64,000 nucleotides of DNA from assembly GCF_002135375.1 (NCBI RefSeq), contig NZ_NEGH01000014.1:1-64000 (forward strand), read 5' to 3'. Below are positions 32,032 through 41,868 of the stretch, one piece after another. The stretch is from Acinetobacter sp. ANC 4558 (lineage in GTDB: Bacteria; Pseudomonadota; Gammaproteobacteria; Pseudomonadales; Moraxellaceae). Numbering within the stretch: the stretch's first letter is position 1; every line of letters begins with the position of its first letter. The position numbers and the translations under genes are program-made. The notes beneath the pieces were generated by a model that was given only the letters and a program-made list of their open reading frames with translations, had not been told where the DNA came from and ran no database searches.

Positions 32032-32886
32032 CTAAATCATCATTGAATATGCTAAACACCCTACACTGGTAATGCCAAGAATCAATCCGAACACTGAGCT
32101 TAATTTTAATTTTTCTTTAAAAAATATCAAACCGCTTAAAACACCAAAAACCACAACCAATATATTCATTCCTGCAAAGACAATTGCAGGTGAATCTTTC
32201 AAAAAGATATGCGCTTTGACATATAAAGCAATATTTACAAAATTTAATATCCCCAATAATAAACCAGCTAAAATATTACGTACTTGACCAATGGTTTGAT
32301 GATTTAACTTCAAGTAAATGAGTGAAAGTAGGAATGCTGAAACAAACATTAAGTTTAATACAACCGAAAATTGCAAACCTAATCCGGTTGTATATTTCAA
32401 CAGAATATCAATACAAGCATACCCTCCCCACACCAAAATTAAATAAATCATACCGTGATTAGATGAAGGTGAAGATGAACGCTGCGAGCAGACAATGAGT
32501 AGCACAGCAATTAAGCCTAAAGCTATGCCAATCCACTTATACTGGTTAAATGTTTCATTAAAAATTAAATATGCAGCAGTTAAGGAGAGAATCACCGATA
32601 ATCGTTGTGCAATTTCAGTTTTTAATATTCCTGCTGTTTGTAATGATTTTGCTAGAAAAAGAAAAACACTGGGTAATAATATTCCTAGAATAATAATCAA
32701 TATCCAGGGTGTGTTAGTAAAAGAGATATGTGCGAGATCTGGTTTAAACCAAAAATAACAAAGAATACTGGCAATCGCATAATTCCATGTAATCATTTCT
32801 ATGGGCACATAGCCTCTATCTCGACATATTTTCAACCAGATAGAAACCAGTACACTACAGATTGCAGCTGCAAAAATTAATCCCAT
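32032..32886 (-). CDS. EamA-family (DMT) transporter
   Basis: 284 residues with ten hydrophobic helices and an EamA duplication, inner-membrane metabolite permease. The first helix starts MGLIFAAAICSVLVSIWLKI. Substrate unknown; relatives export amino acids or metabolites. A single gene between divergent and convergent neighbours. Confidence 0.8.
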   Translation of the reverse strand: MGLIFAAAICSVLVSIWLKICRDRGYVPIEMITWNYAIASILCYFWFKPDLAHISFTNTPWILIIILGILLPSVFLFLAKSLQTAGILKTEIAQRLSVILSLTAAYLIFNETFNQYKWIGIALGLIAVLLIVCSQRSSSPSSNHGMIYLILVWGGYACIDILLKYTTGLGLQFSVVLNLMFVSAFLLSLIYLKLNHQTIGQVRNILAGLLLGILNFVNIALYVKAHIFLKDSPAIVFAGMNILVVVFGVLSGLIFFKEKLKLSSVFGLILGITSVGCLAYSMMI

Positions 32887-32946
32887 CGCTACTTCTTCTT
32901 TTTTAAACCTTATATATTCTACATCACCATCGATAATGGTCGATAA

Positions 32947-32978
32947 AAAAGCCCACTATTGAGTGAGCTTTATTTATG
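32947..32978 (-). terminator. Terminator after the aldolase gene
   Basis: Imperfect pairing of AAAGCTCACT with AGTGGGCTTT on the minus strand, followed by a T-run. Confidence 0.5.
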
Positions 32979-32995
32979 CAAAAAAGATTTAAGGC

Positions 32996-34036
32996 TTACT
33001 TATTATAACGTTCAACCATTTTCTCTAAAGAAATTGGGCGAATTTTATCAGCATGCCCTGCTGTTCCAAATGCTTCATAGCGATCGATACAAATTTGTTT
33101 CATTGCATCAACAGTTACAGCAAAGAATTTACGTGGGTCAAACTCACTTGGCTTTTCTGCCATCATGCGACGCATAGCGCCTGTCGAAGCTAAACGTAAA
33201 TCCGTGTCGATATTAATTTTTCGCACACCATGTTTAATCGCTTCAACCAATTGTTCAACTGGAACACCATAAGTTTCTTTGATGTCACCGCCATATTGAT
33301 TGATCACTGCTAACCATTCTTGTGGCACAGAGCTTGAACCATGCATCACCAAATGCGTATTTGGAAGTGCTGCATGAATTTCTTTAATTCGATCAATCGC
33401 TAAAATATCACCTGTCGGTGGGCGCGTAAATTTATAAGCACCATGAGATGTACCTACTGCAATTGCTAAGGCATCTACATTGGTATCTGTTACAAATTGT
33501 AGTGCTTCCTCAACTGAAGTTAGTAACTGTGAATGATCCAATACACCTTCAGCCCCAACTCCGTCTTCTTCCCCAGCCATACCAGTTTCAAGGCTACCCA
33601 AACATCCTATTTCACCTTCGACAGAAACACCACAAGCATGTGCCATTGCTACTGTACGACGTGTCACATCAACGTTATATTCATAAGATGTTGGTGTTTT
33701 TCCATCTGCACCTAAAGAACCGTCCATCATGACAGATGTAAAGCCTAATTGAATAGAGCGCTGGCAAACATCAGGGCTTGTACCATGATCTTGATGCATT
33801 ACCACAGGTATATGTGGCCATTCTTCTACAGCAGCTAAAATAAGGTGACGTAAGAATGGTGCACCTGCATATTTACGAGCACCTGCTGATGCTTGAACAA
33901 TAACAGGTGAATTTGTTGCATCCGCGGCAAGCATAATTGCACGCATCTGTTCTAAATTGTTTACATTAAACGCTGGAACGCCATAGTTATATTCACCGGC
34001 ATGATCCAAGAGCTGGCGCATCGAAATAAGTGCCAT
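32996..34036 (-). CDS. fba: Class II fructose-bisphosphate aldolase
   Basis: 346 residues, matching the class II (CbbA-type) length. '[20 protein letters not shown]' carries the zinc ligands, and [20 protein letters not shown] is a family segment; '[11 protein letters not shown]' is near the C-terminus. It splits fructose 1,6-bisphosphate; in Acinetobacter it mainly serves gluconeogenesis. It lies downstream of pgk with a small lipoprotein gene in between. Confidence 0.93.
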   Translation of the reverse strand: MALISMRQLLDHAGEYNYGVPAFNVNNLEQMRAIMLAADATNSPVIVQASAGARKYAGAPFLRHLILAAVEEWPHIPVVMHQDHGTSPDVCQRSIQLGFTSVMMDGSLGADGKTPTSYEYNVDVTRRTVAMAHACGVSVEGEIGCLGSLETGMAGEEDGVGAEGVLDHSQLLTSVEEALQFVTDTNVDALAIAVGTSHGAYKFTRPPTGDILAIDRIKEIHAALPNTHLVMHGSSSVPQEWLAVINQYGGDIKETYGVPVEQLVEAIKHGVRKINIDTDLRLASTGAMRRMMAEKPSEFDPRKFFAVTVDAMKQICIDRYEAFGTAGHADKIRPISLEKMVERYNK

Positions 34037-34113
34037 AATATCCTCCCAGGTAGTGCCCCATATTCTACATGGGGATTTACTTCAATTCAGCAACATTTCT
34101 ACTTTTTTAAAAA

Positions 34114-34140
34114 AAAGTCCTCAAATAATTGAGGACTTTC
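34114..34140 (-). terminator. Terminator after the lipoprotein gene
   Basis: A stem of AAGTCCTCAA and its complement runs into eight T on the minus strand. Confidence 0.75.
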
Positions 34141-34185
34141 CTAAAAATAATTAAAAACTGTCTCGTTATTAATCAATTCATTACT

Positions 34186-34440
34186 TTAGTTCTTATTCTC
34201 TTCATGTGCAGTTGCTGTATCTGCAGGAGCATTTGCAATTTCAGCGGGAATATCTTGGTTTTTTTCATCTAATACTGGTTTATCAATTGCATCGATTGCT
34301 GCTTGTTGTTCTGGTGTGACCTTATCAACGACAGTTGCAGTAGATGCTTCAGTACTCGCTGGTACTTTATCTTGCTTACTACATGCAGTTAAAACCAAAG
34401 ATGTAACAAGTACAGCGATAAATACCTTTGTTTGTTTCAT
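34186..34440 (-). CDS. Small lipoprotein (84 aa)
   Basis: ATG 34438-34440 opens a lipoprotein signal peptide with lipobox LTAC (VLVTSLVLTACS). The mature part is about 65 residues, rich in Ala, Asp and Glu, without fold. Located in the envelope. Function unknown; conserved position between pgk and fba is suggested, not shown. Confidence 0.7.
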   Translation of the reverse strand: MKQTKVFIAVLVTSLVLTACSKQDKVPASTEASTATVVDKVTPEQQAAIDAIDKPVLDEKNQDIPAEIANAPADTATAHEENKN

Positions 34441-34520
34441 AATGTTTTCTACAATATAATTTAAGACAACATCATCATATGACAAAAATATTTCAATTTC
34501 ATGACTGACGCATGAATAAA

Positions 34521-34543
34521 AAAGGCAGATTTTATTCTGCCCT
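34521..34543 (-). terminator. Terminator after pgk
   Basis: GGCAGA (34524-34529) and TCTGCC (34536-34541) form a stem running into T residues on the minus strand, downstream of the pgk stop. Confidence 0.7.
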
Positions 34544-34567
34544 TTCAACGATTAAATTTTTAAAAAA

Positions 34568-35755
34568 CTAAGCACGTTCTAATAAAACGGCAACGGCTGG
34601 AAGTGTTTTACCTTCTACAAATTCCAAAAAAGCACCACCACCTGTTGAAATATAACCCATTTGATCTGCAACTTGATATTTATCAATGGCTGCTAAAGTA
34701 TCACCACCACCTGCAATTGAAAATCCTTCAGACTCAGCAATCGCCAAAGATAATGCTTTTGTTCCTTCACCAAATTGGTCTACTTCAAATACACCAACTG
34801 GACCATTCCACAGAATAGTTTTTGATGTTTTTATAATTTCAGCAAATACTTTCGCAGTTTCTGGACCAACGTCTAAAATCATGTCGTTGTCTGAAACATC
34901 TTCAACTTTTTTAATTACGGCTTTTGCAGCAGCAAGTGAGCCAAGAAAGTCATCAAAGTTAATTTCAGATGCATCCGCAACAACAACATCTGTTGGAAGT
35001 GGTACAGATACTTTGGCAGCAATCGCTTTTGCAGTATCAATTAAATCATTTTCACACAGTGATTTACCCACATTAAAGCCAGCAGCTGCTAAGAATGTAT
35101 TTGCAATTCCACCGCCCACAATAATTTGATCACAAATATCAGAAAGTGATGTTAGTACATCAAGCTTCGTTGATACTTTTGATCCCGCAACAATTGCTAC
35201 CATTGGTTTTTCAGGAGTTTGTAAAGCGCGCCCTAATGCATCTAGCTCTGCTGCAAGTAAAGGTCCAGCAGCAGCTACTTTAGCAAGTCTTGCTATGCCT
35301 TCAGTTGAAGCCTCAGCACGATGTGCTGTACCAAAAGCATCCATCACAAAAACATCACATAGTGCGGCATATTTTGCTGCAAGTTCAGCATTATTTTTCT
35401 TTTCGCCTACATTAAAACGGCAATTTTCTAGTAAAATAACCTGCCCTGCAATCACATCTACCCCATCCAAGTAGTCTTTCATCAATTTAACATCTTGACC
35501 TAATGCTTCAGTTAAATATGCCGCAACAGGCGCTAAAGACTGTTCTTCTTTGGGTTCACCTTCAACTGGACGACCTAAGTGTGAATAAACCATTACCGCC
35601 GCTCCTTTTTCTATTGCAGCTTTAATGGTCGGTAATGCCGCACGTAAACGCGCATCACTCGTAATCACACCATTTTTAACAGGAACGTTCAAATCTTCAC
35701 GGATAAGTACACGCTTGCCTGTTAAATCAAGATCAGTCATACGCTGAAAGTTCAT
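34568..35755 (-). CDS. pgk: Phosphoglycerate kinase
   Basis: 395 residues, standard length. The opening [14 protein letters not shown], '[10 protein letters not shown]', '[16 protein letters not shown]' and the C-terminal '[12 protein letters not shown]' are all canonical. It converts 1,3-bisphosphoglycerate and ADP to 3-phosphoglycerate and ATP. Transcribed before the lipoprotein and fba genes. Confidence 0.96.
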   Translation of the reverse strand: MNFQRMTDLDLTGKRVLIREDLNVPVKNGVITSDARLRAALPTIKAAIEKGAAVMVYSHLGRPVEGEPKEEQSLAPVAAYLTEALGQDVKLMKDYLDGVDVIAGQVILLENCRFNVGEKKNNAELAAKYAALCDVFVMDAFGTAHRAEASTEGIARLAKVAAAGPLLAAELDALGRALQTPEKPMVAIVAGSKVSTKLDVLTSLSDICDQIIVGGGIANTFLAAAGFNVGKSLCENDLIDTAKAIAAKVSVPLPTDVVVADASEINFDDFLGSLAAAKAVIKKVEDVSDNDMILDVGPETAKVFAEIIKTSKTILWNGPVGVFEVDQFGEGTKALSLAIAESEGFSIAGGGDTLAAIDKYQVADQMGYISTGGGAFLEFVEGKTLPAVAVLLERA

Positions 35756-35894
35756 GTATTGCTCACTTATATGTTAAAATTGCGCTGATTTTAAATGATT
35801 ATAAAAAAAAAGGTTAGCTACTTTTGTATAAATGCTGGTGAAAGCTTAAGATTTGATTATGATAGTATGCATCAGCAGTAAAAATAGTAACAAT

Positions 35895-36278
35895 ATGTCT
35901 ATACATCCAAATCCAACCATCAACCGCCTGAATGTTCTTGGTAAACCTTTAGCAAGCTGTTGTTACTTACCAATTACAGGTTATTTTAGAAATGGATTCT
36001 GTCATACAGCACCAACAGATATTGGTCAACACACCATGTGTGCTTTAATGACATCCGAATTCTTAAATTTTTCACAACAAACAGGTAATGACTTAATCAC
36101 ACCCATTCCTGAGGTTGATTTTCCTGGTTTACAGCCTGGCGATTTTTGGTGTATTTGTGTAACTCGATGGGTCGATGCTTACGAATTAGGTAAAGCGCCT
36201 CCTATTAAATTAGAAGCATGTCATCAAGCAGTGTTATCTTATGTTCCGCTTGATATTCTGATGGAATATGCAGTGTAA
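35895..36278 (+). CDS. DUF2237 family protein
   Basis: ATG 35895-35897 gives 127 residues (MSIHPNPTINRLNVLGKPLA...). It has the DUF2237 pattern CCYLPITGYFRNGFC, 'GQHTMCALMTSEFL', 'GDFWCICVTRWVDA' with several conserved Cys. Function is not established. Its stop overlaps the start of the Maf gene by one base. Confidence 0.8.
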   Translation: MSIHPNPTINRLNVLGKPLASCCYLPITGYFRNGFCHTAPTDIGQHTMCALMTSEFLNFSQQTGNDLITPIPEVDFPGLQPGDFWCICVTRWVDAYELGKAPPIKLEACHQAVLSYVPLDILMEYAV

Positions 36279-36871
36279 TGAATAAACCTCATCTTATTTT
36301 GGCGTCAGGTAGTCAAACACGTAAAGATTTAATGAATCGATTACACATCGACTATGATGTGATCGTTCCCAATATTGATGAATCACCACAAGGTGATCAA
36401 CACGCCGACGATTTAGCTCAACGCCTTGCGTTTGAAAAGGCTCAACATATTGCAACACAATACCCCCAAGCAATTGTTATTGGTTCAGATCAAGTCGCAT
36501 GGCGCGAAGGAGCACCTGATATTTTTATTGGAAAGCCGCTAACTGTTGAAAAAGCGATTCAGCAATTACAGGCGAATTCTGATAAAATTGTATACTTTAG
36601 TACTGCTTTAAGTGTTCATCAATCTATTACTGGCTTTAAAAAAACTCTTGTTGAACATTACAAGGTTAAATTTCGTAAACTTTCATTAGTTGAAATTGAA
36701 CGTTATATTAGGCTTGAGCAGCCACTACATTGTGCAGGAAGTTTTAAATGTGAAAGCTTAGGAATCAGCCTATTTGAAGAAATGTCTGGGAAAGATCAAA
36801 CAACATTAATGGGGATGCCAATGATTCAACTGTGTAATATTTTAAGATCTCTTAATATCCAAATTCCATAA
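36278..36871 (+). CDS. Maf-like nucleotide pyrophosphatase (YceF type)
   Basis: 197 residues: N-terminal LILASGSQTRKDLMNRL motif, central VIGSDQVA with the catalytic Asp, and GSFKCESLG near the end, as in YceF-type m7GTP pyrophosphatases. It hydrolyses modified or non-canonical nucleotides. Coupled to the DUF2237 gene (TAATG). Confidence 0.85.
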   Translation: MNKPHLILASGSQTRKDLMNRLHIDYDVIVPNIDESPQGDQHADDLAQRLAFEKAQHIATQYPQAIVIGSDQVAWREGAPDIFIGKPLTVEKAIQQLQANSDKIVYFSTALSVHQSITGFKKTLVEHYKVKFRKLSLVEIERYIRLEQPLHCAGSFKCESLGISLFEEMSGKDQTTLMGMPMIQLCNILRSLNIQIP

Positions 36872-37087
36872 CAACTTAACCCTAAAATTTCTATTCTTTT
36901 TCCATCATATTTTTATCATTGAAAAAAAAAGAAATCTTTTTACTTTAAAATATGATATCTTTTACAAAACACTACTAACACCGTATAAAAATAAAAACTT
37001 TTTTTTTATTACTAGAATATAGTGACCACTCTCATGTGGCATTCAATAATTTTTCCAATAACTCTAAATTTAGCAAGGAATGATAAA

Positions 37088-37363
37088 GTGAATAATTTAG
37101 AAAATTTATTACACGATTTATGTCAAAATCAAGCTTCGGAGTTTACTCAAGAATTTGATAAACTTATTCCAACAATTATAAATACTGTACACTCTCAACA
37201 CATCTCTGAGGACTATACCTTAATCAAAACTGAATATCTTATCCCCATCAGTGATGCATTATTAAGTTTGTGTCATACCAGTCGTAATTCTGAAGTTTAT
37301 GAAAATGCACTCAAGCACGTTACTTTTGTTTTGAATACAAAAAAACAACAGCGACTTGAATAA
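37088..37363 (+). CDS. Hypothetical protein (91 aa), GTG start
   Basis: GTG 37088-37090 with AAGGA 8 bases upstream is preferred to a TTG/ATG in frame upstream. 91 helical residues (MNNLENLLHDLCQNQASEFT...). No known domain. A shared terminator follows. Confidence 0.55.
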   Translation: MNNLENLLHDLCQNQASEFTQEFDKLIPTIINTVHSQHISEDYTLIKTEYLIPISDALLSLCHTSRNSEVYENALKHVTFVLNTKKQQRLE

Positions 37364-37371
37364 TTCAAATC

Positions 37372-37398
37372 ATAAAGCCACTGTTACAGTGGCTTTAT
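37372..37398. terminator. Bidirectional terminator between the 91-aa gene and the PACE efflux gene
   Basis: ATAAAGCCACTG (37372-37383) pairs perfectly with CAGTGGCTTTAT (37387-37398) around TTA. Confidence 0.75.
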
Positions 37399-37415
37399 GA
37401 TAAAAGAATATTGCA

Positions 37416-37847
37416 TTAACTGTGACGATATTCTGGTTCATACCCCATTTTAGTTTCAATATAATCAAAACACCATTGGAAAATAAAAGTATAAAGCAAA
37501 ATACACATGGTTAACCCAAAATCGAGTAAAATAGCTTCAAATATTGCCATTTCCAATGCATATGCAATCATTGGAATCGTAGCAATCATCAAACCGCCTT
37601 CAAAGCCAATTGCATGAAGAATACGGACACCAATTGTTCTTTTTAATTTTCTTTTTGCTTCAAATTTCTCAAAAAAATGATTAAAAACCATATTCCAGAC
37701 CACTGATGTTACTGCCATAATTACCCCTAGAATACCAGTAACTTCCATCGGAATATCAAATATATAGCTTAATGCAATTGCAATGATAACCAACAGAATT
37801 ATTTCATAACTTAATGCATGAACAATCCGTCTCTTGGAAATCAACAT
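37416..37847 (-). CDS. aceI: PACE-family efflux transporter (AceI-like)
   Basis: 143 residues, four transmembrane helices in two tandem repeats (helices at about 11-30, 38-57, 77-97, 103-125). The opening MLISKRRIVHALSYEIILLV and 'HAIGFEGGLMIATIPMIAYA' are typical of AceI, which exports chlorhexidine and short diamines with proton exchange. The divergent LysR gene matches the AceR arrangement. Confidence 0.85.
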   Translation of the reverse strand: MLISKRRIVHALSYEIILLVIIAIALSYIFDIPMEVTGILGVIMAVTSVVWNMVFNHFFEKFEAKRKLKRTIGVRILHAIGFEGGLMIATIPMIAYALEMAIFEAILLDFGLTMCILLYTFIFQWCFDYIETKMGYEPEYRHS

Positions 37848-37941
37848 AAAAATCTCTTTGTTGTTAAATATAAGCCCAGTATACTTTCAAATATTTGATA
37901 TATTAAGTTAGATTCTTTCAATATATTTGATAGGTTAAATC

Positions 37942-38829
37942 ATGAATATCAACCAAGAACAACTTCTCATTTTTAAAACCGTCATAGAAGCTGGTTCATT
38001 TTCAGCCGCAGCACGAAAATTATCAAAAGTACCCTCAGCCATTAGTATGTCTATTTCTAACTTAGAAATAGATTTAAATTTACAGCTATTTAACAGAGTC
38101 GGTCGCGAACCTATACCTACTGAAGCCGCTAAGGTTTTATATCAAAAAACAGAAAACCTACTCATCGAAATGAATCAATGGAAACAACATGCAAAATCAT
38201 TAAGTCAGGGCTTAGAAGCTGAGCTCAATATAGTTATTGTTTCTGAACTTTTACATACAGAATGGACTGAATATATTGTTTTACTAGAATCTCAATTTCC
38301 AGAATTACAAATTAATATTTTTTCAGCACCGCAAGAAGATGCGATGGAAATGTTACTCAATAATTCTGCACAATTAGCACTTATGTTTGAGCGTGAGCAA
38401 CTCAATAGCAGCGAACAATTTATCGAACTAAAAGCTGAAACCTTAATTCCAGTTGCATCAATTCATCATGAATTATCACAATATGAACAAGTCAATTATG
38501 ATCAAATTATGCAAAGCAGGCAAATTGTGGTTGCAAGTCGTGATCGTAATATAAAACCTGAACTCCTTTTTTCAACGCAATCATGGCGTACAGACAACCA
38601 TCATTCCGCATGTAGTTTAATTTTACGCGGCTTAGGATGGGGGGTTTTACCTTTAGATATGATTCATGAAAATCCCACGCTTAAAGAGAAGCTAAAAATA
38701 CTTAATATCTTAGATTTCACACCCACCTTTGAGTATTTCGTAGATTTGGTATGGAGCCGTGAAAATGAATTAGGAATGGCTGCTCTTTTTTTAATTAATC
38801 ACATTAAAAATAAAAGAAAAATTAAATAA
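37942..38829 (+). CDS. aceR: LysR-type regulator, probably AceR
   Basis: 295 residues, N-terminal winged HTH (NQEQLLIFKTVIEAGSFSAA then LSKVPSAISMSISNLEI) and C-terminal effector domain. It lies 95 bases divergent from the AceI-like gene; in Acinetobacter AceR activates aceI in response to chlorhexidine or polyamines. The name is based on this arrangement. Confidence 0.8.
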   Translation: MNINQEQLLIFKTVIEAGSFSAAARKLSKVPSAISMSISNLEIDLNLQLFNRVGREPIPTEAAKVLYQKTENLLIEMNQWKQHAKSLSQGLEAELNIVIVSELLHTEWTEYIVLLESQFPELQINIFSAPQEDAMEMLLNNSAQLALMFEREQLNSSEQFIELKAETLIPVASIHHELSQYEQVNYDQIMQSRQIVVASRDRNIKPELLFSTQSWRTDNHHSACSLILRGLGWGVLPLDMIHENPTLKEKLKILNILDFTPTFEYFVDLVWSRENELGMAALFLINHIKNKRKIK

Positions 38830-38923
38830 TTTTAATCTTATTGCTTTTTTACGCTTTTACAATGGTGTGTTTATGCTATATATAAATTAGGGCAATAACT
38901 TTAACTTTTAAGAAATAGATACA

Positions 38924-39913
38924 ATGACAACATCTGCATTAAATCAACTCAAGTTGCATACCACCATTGTTGCTGACAGTAGCGACTTAGATGCCATTCA
39001 GCAATTTCTCCCATTAGATGCGACTACAAATCCGTCTTTAATTACTGCTGCGGCATCTCAAGCAACAAATCTGCATATTCTTAAAGCTGCATTTGATCAA
39101 GCACACCATGAAGGTTATCAACAAGATCAACTTATTGAACGCACCATTGATATTTTAACGGTTAAATTTGGTGTTGAAATTTTAAAACTAATTCGTGGAC
39201 GTGTTTCAACTGAAGTCGATGCAGCCCTTTCATATGACACAGAAGCAACTATCGTAAAAGCAAAAGAATTACTTTCACTTTACAAAAGTTATGGCATCGA
39301 AAAAAATCGTATCTTAATTAAGATTGCGTCGACATGGGAAGGTATTCAAGCTGCAAAAGCATTAGAAGCAGAAGGAATTAAATGTAACCTCACTTTACTT
39401 TTTGGTTTACATCAAGCCAAGGCTTGTGCAGATGCTCATGTCACATTAGTCTCGCCATTTGTTGGACGTATCTTAGATTGGTATAAAAAAGCCGATAATG
39501 TGCAATCGTATCCTATTGATAAAGATCCAGGTGTACTCTCAGTCAAACAAATTTATCACTTCTATAAACAGCACAATATAAAAACTGAAATTATGGGTGC
39601 AAGTTTTCGTAGTATAGATCAAGTTTTGGCATTAGCAGGTTGTGATCTTTTAACAATTGCACCAAGCCTTTTAGCTGAACTGGAACAAGATTTTAGAGTT
39701 GTTGAGCATGCTCTTTCTCACCAGCAGTCAGATTTAAATCATCCATATTTGGCTGAAGCCTTAAATGAAAAATCATTTAAAGCCTTAATACAGCATGATT
39801 TAATGGCAGCACAATTATTACAGAGTGGAATTGATGGCTTCATTAAAGCACGAGAACAACTGAATATTTCTTTACGCCAAACTTTTGGAATTGATGCACA
39901 AATCCATGCTTAA
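38924..39913 (+). CDS. tal: Transaldolase
   Basis: 329 residues. 'DATTNPSLITAA', 'GRVSTEVDAALSYDTEATI' and 'RILIKIASTWEGIQAAKALE' with the Schiff-base Lys are canonical of the TalB class. It links the pentose phosphate pathway to glycolysis. A strong terminator follows at 39939-39970. Confidence 0.93.
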   Translation: MTTSALNQLKLHTTIVADSSDLDAIQQFLPLDATTNPSLITAAASQATNLHILKAAFDQAHHEGYQQDQLIERTIDILTVKFGVEILKLIRGRVSTEVDAALSYDTEATIVKAKELLSLYKSYGIEKNRILIKIASTWEGIQAAKALEAEGIKCNLTLLFGLHQAKACADAHVTLVSPFVGRILDWYKKADNVQSYPIDKDPGVLSVKQIYHFYKQHNIKTEIMGASFRSIDQVLALAGCDLLTIAPSLLAELEQDFRVVEHALSHQQSDLNHPYLAEALNEKSFKALIQHDLMAAQLLQSGIDGFIKAREQLNISLRQTFGIDAQIHA

Positions 39914-39938
39914 TTCTTAATTTAAATGCGATCACTAT

Positions 39939-39970
39939 AGCCGATCTTGTTATACTAGGATCGGCTTTTT
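39939..39970 (+). terminator. Terminator after transaldolase
   Basis: AGCCGATC (39939-39946) and GATCGGCT (39959-39966) pair, followed by six T. Confidence 0.85.
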
Positions 39971-39982
39971 TATTTGAGTAAT

Positions 39983-40636
39983 ATGCTTGTGTTTGGAATC
40001 ACAGATTTAGCCACATTTATTGTTGGGACAATTTTAATTGTGATACTGCCAGGACCTAACTCATTATTTGTCATGTCTGTTGCTTCACGCCATGGAGTCA
40101 AAGCGGGTTATATTGGAGCTCTTGGTGTTTATACAGGTGATTTAATTTTAATTTTGCTTACTGCACTTGGTGCAGCATCTGTTCTACATGCTTTTCCTTG
40201 GTTATTTATTTTATTAAAAGTTGTGGGTGCAATTTACTTAAGCTATTTGGGTATTAAATTATTAATCGCATCTTTTCATACATGGAAAGCCACGCCATCT
40301 CCAGAAAAAATACAACAACCACAATCATTAGCGCAAGTAAAACCGTTTAGTACAGCATTAACGATTAGCATTTTAAATCCTAAAGCTATTTTATTTTATC
40401 TCTCCTTTTTTGTGCAATTTGTAGATCCACAATATGCGTATCCAGCCATTACATTTACCGTGCTTGCTGGAGTATTACAATTAATTAGCATGAGTTATTT
40501 GACCATTTTAATATTTTCTGGTGCAAAACTTGCTAAATTTTTCACTCATCAGTTTAAACTAACGGCGATATGCGTGGCTTGCGTTGGTCTTTTATTTTGT
40601 GGATTTGGTTTAAAGCTTGCCACATCTACCCTCTAA
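39983..40636 (+). CDS. LysE/LeuE-family amino-acid exporter
   Basis: ATG 39983 gives 217 residues (MLVFGITDLATFIVGTILIV) close to LeuE. Six membrane helices; 'LPGPNSLFVMSVASRHGVKA' is the LysE family motif. It exports amino acids (leucine-type in E. coli). It starts 13 bases after the transaldolase terminator, so it needs its own promoter or readthrough. Confidence 0.82.
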   Translation: MLVFGITDLATFIVGTILIVILPGPNSLFVMSVASRHGVKAGYIGALGVYTGDLILILLTALGAASVLHAFPWLFILLKVVGAIYLSYLGIKLLIASFHTWKATPSPEKIQQPQSLAQVKPFSTALTISILNPKAILFYLSFFVQFVDPQYAYPAITFTVLAGVLQLISMSYLTILIFSGAKLAKFFTHQFKLTAICVACVGLLFCGFGLKLATSTL

Positions 40637-40671
40637 AACAGCATCTTTTTACAATAATTGCTATAAAAGAA

Positions 40672-40691
40672 ATCCCACATTAATGTGGGAT
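40672..40691. terminator. Bidirectional terminator between the LeuE-like and USP genes
   Basis: A 20-base perfect palindrome with ATCCCACATT arms lies between the convergent genes. Confidence 0.75.
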
Positions 40692-40698
40692 GATTAAA

Positions 40699-41145
40699 TC
40701 ATGACTTAATAATAAGCACAGGAATTGGAGATTGTGTTAATACCGTTTGCGCAACACTACCTAAAACCACTTTCTTCAAACCAGTTCGACCATGAGATCC
40801 CATAATAATTAAGTCTGCAGATACTTCATCTGCAATATTAATAATACCCTCAGCCGCTGAAACACCATGAATAACTTTAGTATTCACTGAAATTTCATCA
40901 CGACTAAATAATGATTCAATCTCTTTGAGTCTTAACAGCGCATTTTCTTCAGCTTTCATAAAATATTCTGTAACTGCAGGAGCTACTTTATAAAAGTCTA
41001 CGCCAATAAAAGGATCGACAGCAATAACGCTCATCACGGTAACGCTTGCATGAATTTCTTTCGCTAAAGATAATGCATTTTCAACAGCGGCATATGAGAT
41101 TGGAGATTCATCTACTGGAACTAGAATATGCTTATAGGTTGGCAT
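40699..41145 (-). CDS. Universal stress protein (UspA family)
   Basis: 148 residues. N-terminal HILVPVDESPISYAAVENAL and C-terminal ADLIIMGSHGRTGLKKVVLG, the ATP-binding GxxGx9G motif of the USP fold. Likely a cytoplasmic stress protein. It is a tandem paralogue of the next gene (41190-41633). Confidence 0.88.
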   Translation of the reverse strand: MPTYKHILVPVDESPISYAAVENALSLAKEIHASVTVMSVIAVDPFIGVDFYKVAPAVTEYFMKAEENALLRLKEIESLFSRDEISVNTKVIHGVSAAEGIINIADEVSADLIIMGSHGRTGLKKVVLGSVAQTVLTQSPIPVLIIKS

Positions 41146-41189
41146 AAATTTACCTTATGTTTTAAGTTTGTTCAGGGATATACAGTTAA

Positions 41190-41633
41190 CTAATCTTTAA
41201 TAATTAACACAGGCAATTCAGTATTACTTAAAACGTCTTGTGCAAAACTACCTAATAGTAATTTTTGAAAACCTTTACGACCATGTGAACCCATGACAAT
41301 TAAATCTACATTTTTTTCCGCTGATGCTTTAACAATTGTTTTTGCATTCACAGGCCCTTCAAAAATTTCTGCTTCAGCTTGTGCACCCACATCTTCTGCA
41401 ATTGCTTTTGCTTCTTTTAAGGCATTTTTTGCATTTTCATGTGCTTGCACAAAATACTCTTTCATAATGGCAGAAGAATAGTAAAAATCAGCATCAGTAA
41501 AAGGATCTTCTGCAACAACACTAATTAATGTTAATTTGCTATTAAATGCTTTTGCAATCAAAGCAGCTTCTTTCACTGCTGAATATGAAATTTTAGAGCC
41601 ATCAACAGGAACAATTATATGTTGATATGACAT
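41190..41633 (-). CDS. Universal stress protein (UspA family)
   Basis: ATG 41631-41633 has GGAG 6 bases upstream and gives 147 residues (MSYQHIIVPVDGSKISYSAV); the in-frame extension upstream is rejected. The ATP motif VDLIVMGSHGRKGFQKLLLG is intact. Tandem duplicate of the 40699 gene. Confidence 0.88.
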   Translation of the reverse strand: MSYQHIIVPVDGSKISYSAVKEAALIAKAFNSKLTLISVVAEDPFTDADFYYSSAIMKEYFVQAHENAKNALKEAKAIAEDVGAQAEAEIFEGPVNAKTIVKASAEKNVDLIVMGSHGRKGFQKLLLGSFAQDVLSNTELPVLIIKD

Positions 41634-41868
41634 GATGTAATCTCCATCAGTTTTATTTATGATTTTCACTATATACATAACATATTTTCTCATTTTAGTT
41701 AATGCATAAAGTGTCATTAATCAAAAAAAAATATCATTAATTATTTAAATATCAAACAATTAATAAAATTCTAACTGTATTTTACATATTTTTTTAATTT
41801 CTTTTACCTTATAAGTAAATATCTTCTAGAATAATTCATCTACATCAGTTCTAGTTCAGGTAATAAAC

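Noticed and set aside
34603..35129. Plus-strand frames opposite pgk and fba
   Set aside because: They are antisense shadows of strong housekeeping genes.
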